DNA from: Mycobacterium lentiflavum
GTDB taxonomy: Bacteria; Actinomycetota; Actinomycetes; Mycobacteriales; Mycobacteriaceae
NCBI RefSeq assembly: GCF_022374895.2
Contig: NZ_CP092423.2
Location: 930,001 to 994,000 of the forward strand
Direction: 5' to 3'
Length of the DNA stretch: 64,000 nt
The translations under genes were made by a program, and so were the position numbers. The notes under the pieces are model-generated. The model saw only the letters and a list, made by a program, of their open reading frames with translations. It searched no databases and had not been told where the DNA came from. Below, piece by piece: positions 26,691 to 35,557 of the stretch; position 1 is the stretch's first letter, and each line of letters starts with the position of its first letter.

Positions 26691-27863
26691 GTGAGCAATC
26701 AAGGAATCGTGATCGTCGGGGGCGGGCTGGCTGCGGCCCGCACGGCCGAGCAATTACGCCGGTCGGAGTACACCGGACCCGTCACGATCGTCAGCGACGA
26801 GGTCCATCTGCCCTACGACCGGCCGCCGTTGTCGAAGGAAGTCCTGCGCAAAGAGGTCGATGATGTCGCCCTCAAGCCGCGTGAGTTCTACGACGAGAAC
26901 AACATCACGCTGCGCCTCGGTGCGGCGGCCACCGGCCTGGACACCGTCGCGCAGAGCCTGACCCTTTCCGACGGAACGTCGCTCGGCTACGACGAGCTGG
27001 TGATTGCGACCGGGTTGGTCCCGCGGCGCATTCCTGCGTTCCCGGATCTCGAGGGCATTCGCGTGCTGAGGTCGTTCGACGAGAGCATGGCGTTGCGCGA
27101 GCATGCCGCTAAGGCGCACAACGCCGTGGTCATCGGAGCCGGATTCATCGGCTGCGAGGTCGCGGCCAGCCTGCGCAGCATGGGGGTCGAGGTGGTGCTG
27201 GTGGAGCCGCAGCCGACGCCGTTGGCTTCGGTGCTCGGCGAACAGATCGGCGAGCTGGTGTCGCGGCTGCATCGCAACGAGGGCGTCGACGTGCGCACCG
27301 GCATCGGCGTGGCGGAGGTGCGCGGCGACGGCCACGTCGACACCGTGGTGCTCAGTGATGGCACCGAGTTGGCCGCCGACCTGGTCGTCGTCGGTATCGG
27401 ATCGCGGCCGGCCACCGAGTGGCTCGACGGCAGCGGGGTCGACGTCGACAACGGGGTCATCTGCGACGAGGCCGGACGCACCAGCGCGCCCAACGTGTGG
27501 GCGCTCGGAGACGTCGCCTCCTGGCGCGATGCGACGGGACATCAAGCACGCGTGGAGCATTGGAGCAACGTGGCCGACCAGGCCCGAGTCGTGGTACCCG
27601 CGATGCTCGGTCAGCAGGTGCCGTCTATCACGGTAGTGCCCTACTTCTGGAGCGACCAGTACGACGTCAAGATCCAGTGCCTGGGCGAGCCGGAAGCCAC
27701 CGACATCGTGCACCTTGTCGAGGACGACGGACGAAAGTTCCTGGCCTACTACGAGCGGGACGGGGTAGTAGTCGGCGTGGTCGGCGGCGGTCTGCCGGGC
27801 AAAGTCATGAAGGCCCGCGGCAAAATCGCTGCGGCAACACCGATTTCGGAGCTGTTAGGCTGA
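26691..27863 (+). CDS. FAD-dependent ferredoxin reductase-type oxidoreductase (Rv0688-like)
   Basis: 390 residues. FAD-binding GIVIVGGGLAAARTAEQLR, NAD(P)-binding AVVIGAGFIGCEVAASLRSMG, and the second FAD motif NVWALGDVASW. C-terminal domain of the putidaredoxin/rhodocoxin reductase type (FWSDQYDVKIQCLG). Transfers electrons from NAD(P)H to a ferredoxin or P450 partner, none of which is adjacent. GTG 26691 lies 6 nt after a TATGAA -10-like element and lacks a Shine-Dalgarno, so it is probably leaderless. Close behind the SDR gene. Confidence 0.85.
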   Translation: MSNQGIVIVGGGLAAARTAEQLRRSEYTGPVTIVSDEVHLPYDRPPLSKEVLRKEVDDVALKPREFYDENNITLRLGAAATGLDTVAQSLTLSDGTSLGYDELVIATGLVPRRIPAFPDLEGIRVLRSFDESMALREHAAKAHNAVVIGAGFIGCEVAASLRSMGVEVVLVEPQPTPLASVLGEQIGELVSRLHRNEGVDVRTGIGVAEVRGDGHVDTVVLSDGTELAADLVVVGIGSRPATEWLDGSGVDVDNGVICDEAGRTSAPNVWALGDVASWRDATGHQARVEHWSNVADQARVVVPAMLGQQVPSITVVPYFWSDQYDVKIQCLGEPEATDIVHLVEDDGRKFLAYYERDGVVVGVVGGGLPGKVMKARGKIAAATPISELLG

Positions 27864-27867
27864 CATC

Positions 27868-28851
27868 ATGCACCGGGTGGCGATACTCGATGACTATGCC
27901 GGTATGGCACTCGAGTTCGCCGACTGGTCGCCGGTGCAGAGCCGGGCCGAGATCACCGTCTTCGATCGGCATCTCGGTCAAGCGGAAGCGGCCGAGGTCC
28001 TGCAGCCGTTCGACGTGATCTGCACGATGCGCGAACGGATGGCGTTGCCGCGCACGCTGCTCGAGCGGCTGCCGAACCTGAAGCTGATAACGATCGTAGG
28101 GATGAGCCTGCCGAGCCTGGACATGGCCGCGGCCACCGAATCCGGTGTGCTGGTTGCCCATTCGGATTTCGCCAACCCCCGGTTCCGGGCGGTGCGCGAC
28201 GCCACCCCGGAACTCGCCTGGGGCTTGCTGATCGCGACGGTGCGCAACCTGGCCGAAGAGCACCGGAGGATGCGCGATGGCGGGTGGCAGAACAGCGTCG
28301 GCGTGACGCTGGCCGGTAAGACCCTCGGGCTGCTGGGCCTGGGCAGGACCGGTAAGCGAATGGCCGAGTACGGCGGCGTGTTTGGCATGGAAGTCGTTGC
28401 GTGGAGCCAGAATCTCACCGCGGAGGCCGCGATGGCAGCCGGGGCGCGCCGGGTCGAGAAGACGGCATTGTTCGAATCCGCCGATGTGGTCTCGATCCAT
28501 CTGGTGCTCTCCGAGCGGACCCGAGGTTTGGTCGGCGAACCAGAGCTGGCTTTGATGCGGCCGCACGCCTACTTGATCAACACGTCCAGGGGCCCGATCG
28601 TCGACGAGGCGGCGCTGATCTCTGCGCTGCAGACCGGTCGTATCGCCGGAGCCGGCCTCGACGTCTTCGACGTCGAACCTCCCGAGCCTGATCATCCGCT
28701 GCGCCGTCTGCCGAACGTGACGTTGTCCCCCCACCTGGGATACGTCACCCGCGAGATGCTGAGTGCCTTCTACACGGACACCATCGAAGCGGTCGTAGCC
28801 TGGCTGGACGGTGCGCCGATCCGGATCGCCAATCCCGAGGCGTTGAGCTAG
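27868..28851 (+). CDS. D-2-hydroxyacid dehydrogenase family protein
   Basis: 327 residues. NAD-binding motif LGLLGLGRTGKRMA. The catalytic triad is in the usual places: Arg in NTSRGPIVDE, Glu in DVFDVEPPEPDHPL and His in LSPHLGYVT. The family reduces 2-keto acids to D-2-hydroxyacids or oxidises them (phosphoglycerate, glyoxylate and related substrates). The gene starts 4 nt after the ferredoxin reductase gene and may be co-transcribed. It converges on the minus-strand VOC gene. The specific substrate is not evident. Confidence 0.87.
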   Translation: MHRVAILDDYAGMALEFADWSPVQSRAEITVFDRHLGQAEAAEVLQPFDVICTMRERMALPRTLLERLPNLKLITIVGMSLPSLDMAAATESGVLVAHSDFANPRFRAVRDATPELAWGLLIATVRNLAEEHRRMRDGGWQNSVGVTLAGKTLGLLGLGRTGKRMAEYGGVFGMEVVAWSQNLTAEAAMAAGARRVEKTALFESADVVSIHLVLSERTRGLVGEPELALMRPHAYLINTSRGPIVDEAALISALQTGRIAGAGLDVFDVEPPEPDHPLRRLPNVTLSPHLGYVTREMLSAFYTDTIEAVVAWLDGAPIRIANPEALS

Positions 28852-28923
28852 ACTTCGCAAAATACCCGGGACACAAGCGATTCGGATGAACCGCCCCCCA
28901 GTTCGCGGCCAAATCCTGTCGCC

Positions 28924-30198
28924 TCAGAATTCGCCCAGGTAGAACCGCGCGCCCTGATCGTCGGTGCACTCGGCGCTGATGCCGTAGGGCTGGCGGGTCG
29001 GCTCGTCGCGCACCGTGCCGCCGGCTTCGCGGACTCGCGCGACCGCCACGTCGATGTCGGCCACCGTCCACATCGGCACGGTGGTGGGACGCGCACTGCC
29101 ACCGGCGGCGCCGGCCATCGGATGCGTGTCCACCACCTGCCAGCCGTCGGAGATGCGGCCCGGCTCGAACGTCCACCCCAGCAGCCGACCGTAGAAGTTG
29201 CGGAACGCGGCCGAATCCGGCACCTGGTAGGTGACATAAGACAGTTCACCGGGCCCAGAACCGTTGATTTCCGGCCGCTTTCGGCCGGCGATGGGTTGGT
29301 GAACCGCGAAGGCCGTGCCTTGCGGGTCGGTGGCGTCGAGTACTACGCCGTACTCGGTATCCCGGATTTCGCCGGGAACGCCGCCGGCTTCGGCTATCGC
29401 GATGCGGGCGGCCTGCACGTCGTCGACGGCGTAGCAGCAGAACAAGGTGGCGGGTTCGTCGGTGGCGAAGATGCCGGTCGGCAGGTCGGTATTGGTCACC
29501 CGGTGTGACGCGGGGTCGTATGTCCAGCCCAGGACGTGGCCGTAGAAGGCCGCCGCGCGATCGGCATCCGGAGTCCACACCGAGATGTATCCGATGTCGC
29601 CGTGTGCGATGCCCGAAACCGGCACGGCCGTCGGCCCGGACAACATCCAGCGGTGCCCGAACGGGTCGAGGATAGTGGCGTTGCGGGTTCCGTGATTCTG
29701 GTAGATCTCCCGCTCGACGGTCGCTCCGTGGTCGCGCGCCTGCTGCAGGGCGGCACCGGTGTCGGCGACGTGCAACATCAGACTGACCGAAACCGCTTTC
29801 GCTGCAGGTGCTTTCAGGCCGATCTCGGGATATTCGTCGGCCAGGTACAGCACGCCGTCGCCGATCGCGATCTCGGCGTGCCCGATGCGCCCGTCGTCCA
29901 TCACGATTGGGTCGCCGACGACCAGGGCGCCGAACGCGCCGGCGTACCATTCGATGGCCGCGCGTGCGTTCGCCACGCTGAGGTAGGGCAATGCCGCCGG
30001 CCGCGGCGCCCGCGTTGCAACGGGTTGGGCCAGGTCGGTTAGGGCAGTCGTGGTGCCGCTCATGACAACTCCTTCGGGTAGCGATAGTGCGGATTCCAGT
30101 TGCCGGCGCAGCCGCGCGGCAAAAACCGAATCGGGTTGAACCGGAAGGTCATTGGTGCGCAACACGCGCAGTGGGTCGTTGCGGTTACGCTCGTTCAT
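28924..30198 (-). CDS. Three-module VOC/glyoxalase-like protein with anti-sigma-like N-terminus
   Basis: 424 residues from ATG 30198, chosen for the strong AAGGAGG and the 4-nt overlap with the upstream sigma-factor gene. Residues 1-45 (NDPLRVLRTNDLPVQPDSVFAARLRRQLE in outline) resemble the short N-terminal segment often attached to proteins encoded beside ECF sigma factors. Then come three vicinal-oxygen-chelate modules: about 65-180 (YLSVANARAAIEWY...), 195-300 (GYISVWTPDADRAAAFYGH) and 315-424 (YVTYQVPDSAAFRNFYGRL). VOC folds bind metals, glyoxal adducts or drugs. Overlap and N-terminus suggest it senses a ligand and modulates the sigma factor. That role is inferred. Confidence 0.8.
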   Translation of the reverse strand: MNERNRNDPLRVLRTNDLPVQPDSVFAARLRRQLESALSLPEGVVMSGTTTALTDLAQPVATRAPRPAALPYLSVANARAAIEWYAGAFGALVVGDPIVMDDGRIGHAEIAIGDGVLYLADEYPEIGLKAPAAKAVSVSLMLHVADTGAALQQARDHGATVEREIYQNHGTRNATILDPFGHRWMLSGPTAVPVSGIAHGDIGYISVWTPDADRAAAFYGHVLGWTYDPASHRVTNTDLPTGIFATDEPATLFCCYAVDDVQAARIAIAEAGGVPGEIRDTEYGVVLDATDPQGTAFAVHQPIAGRKRPEINGSGPGELSYVTYQVPDSAAFRNFYGRLLGWTFEPGRISDGWQVVDTHPMAGAAGGSARPTTVPMWTVADIDVAVARVREAGGTVRDEPTRQPYGISAECTDDQGARFYLGEF

Positions 30199-30704
30199 GA
30201 TGTGCCTCCTTCCGGATACTGCTTCTTGAATGCTCGGCGCGCCCGGACCAGCAACGCTTCGGTGGCATGGACCGTGCGCCCGATCAGCTCGGCGCATTCG
30301 CCGACGCTGCAGTCGTCCATGTAGCGCAGCACCAGCACCGTGCGGTGCGGCTCGGTCAGCCGGGCCAGCACGGCTTCGGCGACCATGCGATCCAGCTCGG
30401 CGTCCCAGTCGTCGGCGGTGTCGACGGGTTCGGGAAGCTCGGCCATCGGCACGCTGAGCCGGTCCTGGCCGCGCCGATAGTGGTCGGCCAGTTTGTGTCG
30501 CGCCACGCCGAGCAACCACGCAACCGAGACCGGCGGTGGTGCTGCCCGACGCGCCGCGTCCATCGCCGCGAGGAAGGTCTCCGAGGTCAGGTCCTCTGCC
30601 GCGGCACGTTCGCCGCAGCGTCGGACGAAGTACCCGTAAACCACCGGCAACGCCTCGTCGTAGAGCGCCAAAAGCGCGCGTCGAGCGTCGGATTGGTGAT
30701 CCAT
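30195..30704 (-). CDS. ECF-type RNA polymerase sigma factor
   Basis: 169 residues from ATG 30704; a GTG at 30716 adds four residues. Sigma region 2 (ALYDEALPVVYGYFVRRCGERAAAEDLTSETF in outline, with the AEDLTSETFL motif) and region 4 (LTEPHRTVLVLRYMDDCSVGECAELIGRTVHATEALLVRARRAF in outline) are both intact, with no C-terminal extension. Its stop overlaps the start of the VOC gene by 4 nt, so the pair is translationally coupled. It directs RNA polymerase to an unknown regulon, commonly including its own promoter. Confidence 0.9.
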   Translation of the reverse strand: MDHQSDARRALLALYDEALPVVYGYFVRRCGERAAAEDLTSETFLAAMDAARRAAPPPVSVAWLLGVARHKLADHYRRGQDRLSVPMAELPEPVDTADDWDAELDRMVAEAVLARLTEPHRTVLVLRYMDDCSVGECAELIGRTVHATEALLVRARRAFKKQYPEGGTS

Positions 30705-30785
30705 TTCGGCGCCCACACCCTTATCGTCGCCGCGGCACCGCGAACTCCGACGGGTTGAGGGCGAAAATTTCCTAATTGCCTGTCG

Positions 30786-31838
30786 CTATCGCCAGTCCAC
30801 GGGTGGGCCGTGCGGATGGCATTCACCTAGCACCACACCCTCACCGCCGGGCCAGCGGTGCACGCGCACCAGGAACTTGAGCGGACCGCCCGGGCCGTCG
30901 CGCGCGGGTTCCATCGTCAGATGCGCGAACGGCGCTGAGGCGTCGGCGCGTTCGCCGAGCACGTTGACCCCATCGCGCACGGCGCTGCGTTCGTCCTGCG
31001 ACAGGTACTGCCACGTGATCGAATGCCACAGCACCGTCAGTGCGCCGTCGGCCAGTGTCAGGCCGCCCACGGCGGCGCCCGCACTCTGTCGCACCAGGAG
31101 GGCGGGCACCGTGCGGGCGACCGCGATGGCGCCGCGCAGCCGCTCCAGCCGGGCGGCTTGGTCGGGCCAGACGTAGCTCAGCGCGGTCATCTCGCCTTCG
31201 GCGCCGGTGACGTCGACCGGCGCGATGTCGTAGCCACGTCGTTCGACGATCCGCACCGAACCGGCCGGCGGCACTCGGCCCTGCCAGGCGTCGTCGATGA
31301 CCACCGGCGAGTCGATCGGTCCCCATTGCCCGCCGCCGTAGCGGTAGTGGTATTGGTCGGGCCGCAGGTTCAGCCCAGCGCTCGATCCGATCTCGAAAAG
31401 CCTGATCGGGAAATCGATTTCGCGGTTGATATGCAGCAGCGCACCGATCAGCGCGGCGGATCGGCCTACCTCATTGGTTTGCGGCGGCTGCCCCAGCGCC
31501 GTGCGCAGCGACTCGGCGTGGGCCGCCGCGGCGAGCTTGATCTCCGGCCATGCGCTGCCGGCATCCCAGGTGCCGCCGGTGCTGGGATACCACTGGCGCA
31601 ACCCCTCGGCCCGCCCGTCGAGCACCAACCGGTGCAGGCCGCCCAGCAGCCGCAGCGGCACCGCATCCCGCGACGGGTCGTCCTCGTGGCCGGACAGGAT
31701 CGCCGCGAAGATCCCACCGGTTTCGACGTCGGAGGCCACCAGCTCGAACAGCTCGTCGTACATCGTTGATCCGGAGGCACCGCAGAACCGCCCCTGCGAC
31801 CGCAGGGTGTGCAGCAGGTGTTCGCTGTTGGCGGTCAT
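30786..31838 (-). CDS. DUF2332 family protein (Rv0690c-like)
   Basis: 350 residues, no signal or membrane segment. Matches DUF2332 through [35 protein letters not shown] and [13 protein letters not shown]. Family function is unknown, though the central block [11 protein letters not shown] recalls a nucleotide- or SAM-binding turn. It overlaps mftR by 4 nt (ATGA) and follows it on the minus strand, so the two are likely one operon beside the mycofactocin genes, as in M. tuberculosis. Confidence 0.85.
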   Translation of the reverse strand: MTANSEHLLHTLRSQGRFCGASGSTMYDELFELVASDVETGGIFAAILSGHEDDPSRDAVPLRLLGGLHRLVLDGRAEGLRQWYPSTGGTWDAGSAWPEIKLAAAAHAESLRTALGQPPQTNEVGRSAALIGALLHINREIDFPIRLFEIGSSAGLNLRPDQYHYRYGGGQWGPIDSPVVIDDAWQGRVPPAGSVRIVERRGYDIAPVDVTGAEGEMTALSYVWPDQAARLERLRGAIAVARTVPALLVRQSAGAAVGGLTLADGALTVLWHSITWQYLSQDERSAVRDGVNVLGERADASAPFAHLTMEPARDGPGGPLKFLVRVHRWPGGEGVVLGECHPHGPPVDWR

Positions 31839-32431
31839 GCTTTCAGCTTGTTAAGCCCGGGACCGACAACGTCGAAGGCATTGCCGAGTGCGGCCTGCAA
31901 CGTGACGGACTCGTCGCGCAGCCAATGCTCGTAGGCCGAGAGGGCGACCCCGAGCAGCGTCCATGCGACGGTCTGCGGCGCCAAGTCGGTCGTCATGGCG
32001 CCCGAGCGCTGGGCGACGAACGCCGCGATCACCTCGCGCCAGCCGGCGTACATCGTCATCGAATACGCCTGCAGTTCGGCGGTTTGCAGGATGACCCGCA
32101 TCCGCTGACGGTGCTGGACGGTCTCGGAGTCGTCAAAGGTGTTGAATGCCAGCAGTGCTGCCCGCAGCGCATCGCCCAGCGGAACTCGCGGACCGACGGT
32201 GTCGAGCAGCTCGCGAAGATGGGCGAGGTGGCTGTCGAAGTCGCCCCAGAGGATGGCGTTCTTGGAGGCGTAGTAGCGGAACAGTGTGCGGCGCGAGATC
32301 CCGGCGGCCTGCGCGACGTCGTCGACACTCACCTCGGCGAATCCCCGTGCGGTGAACAACGCGATGGCGACGTCGGTGATGTGGTCCGGCGTCGTCGAGC
32401 GGCGCCGACCGACCCGCGCCTGCGGATGCAT
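31835..32431 (-). CDS. mftR: TetR-family regulator of the mycofactocin cluster
   Basis: 198 residues from ATG 32431. HTH at about residues 12-58 ([46 protein letters not shown]). Corresponds to MftR (Rv0691c), a repressor of mft genes that responds to long-chain acyl-CoA in M. smegmatis. Divergent from mftA with a 98-bp intergenic region, and coupled to the downstream DUF2332 gene. An in-frame start at 32524 would run into the mftA promoter region and is unlikely. Confidence 0.9.
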   Translation of the reverse strand: MHPQARVGRRRSTTPDHITDVAIALFTARGFAEVSVDDVAQAAGISRRTLFRYYASKNAILWGDFDSHLAHLRELLDTVGPRVPLGDALRAALLAFNTFDDSETVQHRQRMRVILQTAELQAYSMTMYAGWREVIAAFVAQRSGAMTTDLAPQTVAWTLLGVALSAYEHWLRDESVTLQAALGNAFDVVGPGLNKLKA

Positions 32432-32451
32432 CAGACCCGCCCTTCCGTTTC

Positions 32452-32486
32452 GGCACTCGATGCCATATTCTGACGACGATTGTGGC
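32452..32486 (+). promoter_or_regulatory. Candidate MftR operator region
   Basis: In the mftR-mftA divergent gap, GGCA-CTCGA-TGCC (32452-32464) overlaps a wider inverted repeat TGCCA (32461-32465) / TGGCA (32482-32486). Either could be the MftR-binding site. Chosen by symmetry and position only. Confidence 0.3.
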
Positions 32487-32529
32487 AAGATCGACCTTCG
32501 TTGTCGAGACCGTAGGAGAGGCAATTCAT

Positions 32530-32619
32530 ATGGATCGCGAGATCGAAACCGACGCCGAGCTCGTCACCGAGACGCTGGTTGAAGAGGTGTCCATCGACGG
32601 AATGTGCGGGGTCTACTGA
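32530..32619 (+). CDS. mftA: Mycofactocin precursor peptide
   Basis: 29 codons, from ATG 32530 (TAGGAGAGG 8 nt upstream) to TGA 32617-32619. The C-terminus [13 protein letters not shown] is the hallmark of MftA. The final Val-Tyr is decarboxylated and crosslinked by MftC with help from MftB, then released and processed to mycofactocin, a peptide-derived redox cofactor. The N-terminal two thirds ([16 protein letters not shown]) is the recognition leader. The next gene starts 2 nt after the stop. Confidence 0.97.
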   Translation: MDREIETDAELVTETLVEEVSIDGMCGVY

Positions 32620-32621
32620 CC

Positions 32622-32643
32622 GTGCCTGCGCGCGCGCAGGCAC
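32622..32643 (+). other. Perfect 22-bp palindrome at the mftA/mftB junction
   Basis: The arm GTGCCTGCGCG is followed directly by its complement CGCGCAGGCAC. It begins exactly at the mftB GTG start and 2 nt after the mftA stop. In RNA it would form a very stable hairpin that can protect or end the short mftA message and hide the mftB start. Confidence 0.7.
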
Positions 32644-32933
32644 GATCGACCGAAAGTCGGTTCGACCCTGATCGCGGTTGGCGATTACACCCGAAGGTCG
32701 CGGTCCGTCCAGAACCGTTTGGCGCACTGCTTTATCACTTCGGCACCCGCAAGCTTTCGTTTCTGAAGAACCGCACCATTCTTGCGGTCGTGCAATCGCT
32801 GGCCGACCATCCCGACGTCCGGTCCGCCCTGCGGGCCGAGGGAGTCGACGACTCAGAGCAGGGGCCGTACCTGCACGCGTTGGGTGTGCTGGTCGATTCC
32901 CGCATGCTGGTGCCCCAGGAGGACCATCAATGA
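32622..32933 (+). CDS. mftB: Mycofactocin biosynthesis chaperone MftB
   Basis: 103 residues, PqqD-like RRE protein that binds the MftA leader and presents it to MftC. Typical segments: FDPDRGWRLHPKVAVRPEPFGALLYHFGTRKLSFL (in outline) and a C-terminal HALGVLVDSRMLVP. GTG 32622 is the most likely start; an in-frame start at 32604 would overlap mftA. The start lies inside a perfect palindrome. It overlaps mftC by 3 nt (ATGA context). Confidence 0.93.
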   Translation: MPARAQARSTESRFDPDRGWRLHPKVAVRPEPFGALLYHFGTRKLSFLKNRTILAVVQSLADHPDVRSALRAEGVDDSEQGPYLHALGVLVDSRMLVPQEDHQ

Positions 32934-34123
32934 CAACAGCGGCTCCGGTACCCCGGCTCCTCGAGCAATTCGAGCATGGGCTGGACGCACCCATCTGCCT
33001 GACGTGGGAACTCACTTACGCCTGCAACCTGGCCTGCGTGCACTGCCTTTCCTCGTCGGGTAAGCGCGATCCACGCGAGCTGTCCACCCGACAGTGCATG
33101 GACATCATCGACGAGCTGGAACGCATGCAGGTGTTCTACGTCAACATCGGTGGCGGGGAACCGACTGTGCGCCAGGACTTTTGGGAGCTTGTCGACTACG
33201 CCACCGCGCACCACGTCGGGGTGAAGTTCTCCACTAACGGGGTCCGCATCACGCCGGAGGTCGCCGCGCGACTGGCGGCCAGCGATTACGTCGATGTCCA
33301 GATCTCGCTGGACGGCGCCACCGCCGAGGTCAACGACGCCGTCCGCGGGCCGGGTTCCTTCGCGATGGCGGTGCGTGCGCTGGAGAATCTGGCCGCGGCC
33401 GGCTTCAAAGATGCCAAGATCTCTGTCGTGGTCACCCGCCACAACGTCGACCAGCTCGACGAATTCGCCGCTCTGGCAAACCGTTACGGCGCAACGCTGC
33501 GGATCACCCGGCTGCGGCCCTCGGGACGTGGCGCGGATGTCTGGGAAGACCTACACCCCACCGCGGCCCAGCAGGTCCAGCTCTACGACTGGCTGGTCGC
33601 CAAGGGGGAGCGGGTGCTCACCGGCGACTCATTCTTCCATCTGGCTCCGCTTGGCGCCTCCGGGGCGCTGTCCGGCTTGAACATGTGTGGAGCCGGTCGA
33701 GTGGTGTGCCTGATCGACCCGGTGGGCGACGTGTACGCCTGCCCGTTCGCCATCCACGACCGCTTTCTGGCCGGAAACGTTTTGTCCGATGGCGGTTTTG
33801 ACAACGTCTGGAAGAACGCTCCGCTGTTCCGTGAACTGCGCGAGCCTCAATCGGCGGGCGCCTGCGGAAGTTGCGGGCACTACGACAGCTGCCGTGGCGG
33901 TTGCATGGCGGCCAAGTTCTTCACCGGCCTGCCAATGGACGGGCCGGATCCCGAATGCGTCCAGGGGCACAGCCAGTCGGCACTGGCCCGGGATCGGGAG
34001 ACTCCGCGCCCGCGTGCCGATCACTCGCGCGTCCAGAAGGTCCGCCAGCCGGTGCCGCTGACGCTGTCGGTGCGGCCGCCGCAGCAACCGCCGGCGCGGC
34101 TGTGTAACGAAAGCCCGGTGTAG
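32930..34123 (+). CDS. mftC: Mycofactocin radical SAM maturase MftC
   Basis: 397 residues. Radical SAM enzyme: the [4Fe-4S]/SAM motif CNLACVHC (Cx3Cx2C) is at about residues 29-36, and the C-terminal SPASM region carries further cysteines (MCGAGRVVC, YACPF, ACGSCGHYDSCRGGCMAA). It decarboxylates the MftA C-terminal Tyr and then forms the Val-Tyr crosslink. ATG 32930 has AGGAGG upstream and overlaps the mftB stop. A Pro/Arg-rich tail of about 35 residues follows the SPASM domain. mftD starts 2 nt later. Confidence 0.96.
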   Translation: MTTAAPVPRLLEQFEHGLDAPICLTWELTYACNLACVHCLSSSGKRDPRELSTRQCMDIIDELERMQVFYVNIGGGEPTVRQDFWELVDYATAHHVGVKFSTNGVRITPEVAARLAASDYVDVQISLDGATAEVNDAVRGPGSFAMAVRALENLAAAGFKDAKISVVVTRHNVDQLDEFAALANRYGATLRITRLRPSGRGADVWEDLHPTAAQQVQLYDWLVAKGERVLTGDSFFHLAPLGASGALSGLNMCGAGRVVCLIDPVGDVYACPFAIHDRFLAGNVLSDGGFDNVWKNAPLFRELREPQSAGACGSCGHYDSCRGGCMAAKFFTGLPMDGPDPECVQGHSQSALARDRETPRPRADHSRVQKVRQPVPLTLSVRPPQQPPARLCNESPV

Positions 34124-34125
34124 TC

Positions 34126-35307
34126 GTGGCCGACGAGTGGTTTGAAACCGTCGCCATCGCTCAGCAGCGCGCAAAGCGCCGGTTGCCGAAATCCGTTTAT
34201 TCGGCGCTTGTTGCGGCCAGCGAAAAGGGAATTACGGTCTCCGACAATGTCGACGCCTTTGGAGAACTCGGATTCGCGCCGCATGTGGTAGGCGCGCAGG
34301 AAAAGCGCGAGTTGTCGACAACCGTTATGGGACAAGATATTTCCATGCCGGTGTTGATTTCGCCGACCGGTGTTCAGGCGGTGGACCCGGACGGTGAGGT
34401 GGCCGTCGCGCGGGCCGCGGCGGCACGGGGAACCGCGATGGGTCTGTCCTCGTTCGCCAGCAAGCCGATCGAGGAAGTGATCGCGGCAAACTCCAAACTG
34501 TTCTTTCAGGTGTATTGGCTGGGCGGGCGCGACGCCATCGCCGACCGGGTGGAGCGGGCGCGCGCGGCCGGCGCGGTCGGTTTGATCGTCACCACCGACT
34601 GGTCCTTCTCGCACGGGCGCGACTGGGGCAGCCCCAAGATTCCCGAAGAAATGAACCTGCGGACCATTCTGCGGTTGTCGCCGGAGGCGGCCCTTAAGCC
34701 CCGGTGGTTCCTGAAGTGGGCGAAGACCATGCGTCCGCCGGCGTTGTCGGTGCCCAACCAGGCGGCGCGCGGCGAGGCCGGTCCGCCTTTCTTCCAGGCC
34801 TACGGCGAGTGGATGGGCACCCCGCCGCCGACGTGGGAGGACATCGCGTGGCTGCGCGAGTTGTGGGGCGGTCCGTTCATGCTCAAGGGCGTCATGCGTG
34901 TCGATGACGCGAAAAGAGCTGTGGATGCTGGTGTTTCGGCGATATCGGTGTCCAACCACGGCGGCAACAACCTGGACGGGACGCCAGCGTCCATCCGGGC
35001 GCTGCCCCCGGTGGTAGCCGCGGTCGGTGACCAGGTCGAGGTGTTGCTGGACGGCGGCATCCGGCGCGGTAGCGACGTGGTGAAGGCCGTGGCCTTGGGA
35101 GCGCGGGCGGTGATGATCGGCCGCGCCTATCTGTGGGGCCTCGCCGCGAACGGTCAAGCCGGCGTCGAGAACGTGCTCGACGTCCTGCGCGGGGGTATCG
35201 ACTCGGCGCTCATCGGGCTCGGGCATGCCTCGATCCACGACTTGCGCCCCGACGACATTCTGGTGCCGGACGGCTTCACCCGCGCGCTCGGCGTTCCGTC
35301 GGCCTGA
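34126..35307 (+). CDS. mftD: FMN-dependent premycofactocin oxidase MftD
   Basis: 393 residues, GTG start 2 nt after mftC. Member of the FMN-dependent alpha-hydroxyacid oxidase family: VLISPTGVQAVDPDGE, SNHGGNNLDGTPASIRALP (flavin/substrate loop with the catalytic His), LLDGGIRRGSDVVKA and GRAYLWGLAANGQAG. MftD oxidatively deaminates the released dipeptide-like intermediate to premycofactocin, giving the redox-active dicarbonyl. Annotated in older genomes as lldD1. Followed by an unusual 250-bp gap before mftE. Confidence 0.95.
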   Translation: MADEWFETVAIAQQRAKRRLPKSVYSALVAASEKGITVSDNVDAFGELGFAPHVVGAQEKRELSTTVMGQDISMPVLISPTGVQAVDPDGEVAVARAAAARGTAMGLSSFASKPIEEVIAANSKLFFQVYWLGGRDAIADRVERARAAGAVGLIVTTDWSFSHGRDWGSPKIPEEMNLRTILRLSPEAALKPRWFLKWAKTMRPPALSVPNQAARGEAGPPFFQAYGEWMGTPPPTWEDIAWLRELWGGPFMLKGVMRVDDAKRAVDAGVSAISVSNHGGNNLDGTPASIRALPPVVAAVGDQVEVLLDGGIRRGSDVVKAVALGARAVMIGRAYLWGLAANGQAGVENVLDVLRGGIDSALIGLGHASIHDLRPDDILVPDGFTRALGVPSA

Positions 35308-35557
35308 TCTCGGCGCCGCCCGAGTTAATCTGCGGCATGTCGGGCGGCTTTGCCATATTTAGCGCCTCGGGTGCTGCGCCGGACCCAGTCGTGGCGCCGT
35401 CGAATTCAGGCGGATGTGGGATTGCGAGCGAAAATCGACGTATGCGAAAATTGTGATACGCGCGTGGCAACCGTGACGGACGAGCCGAATTTCGGCGCCC
35501 CGATGAACAGCCCAGAAAAAAAATAACTTTGAACGCTCAACAATTGGTGCACGCCAG
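35308..35557 (+). other. 250-bp spacer inside the mycofactocin cluster
   Basis: Non-coding on inspection. It is lower in G+C than its neighbours and contains an A-run (about 35515-35523) and the TTGAAC/CAATTG stretch just before mftE. It may hold a promoter for mftE onward. No complete -35/-10 pair is convincing. Confidence 0.4.
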
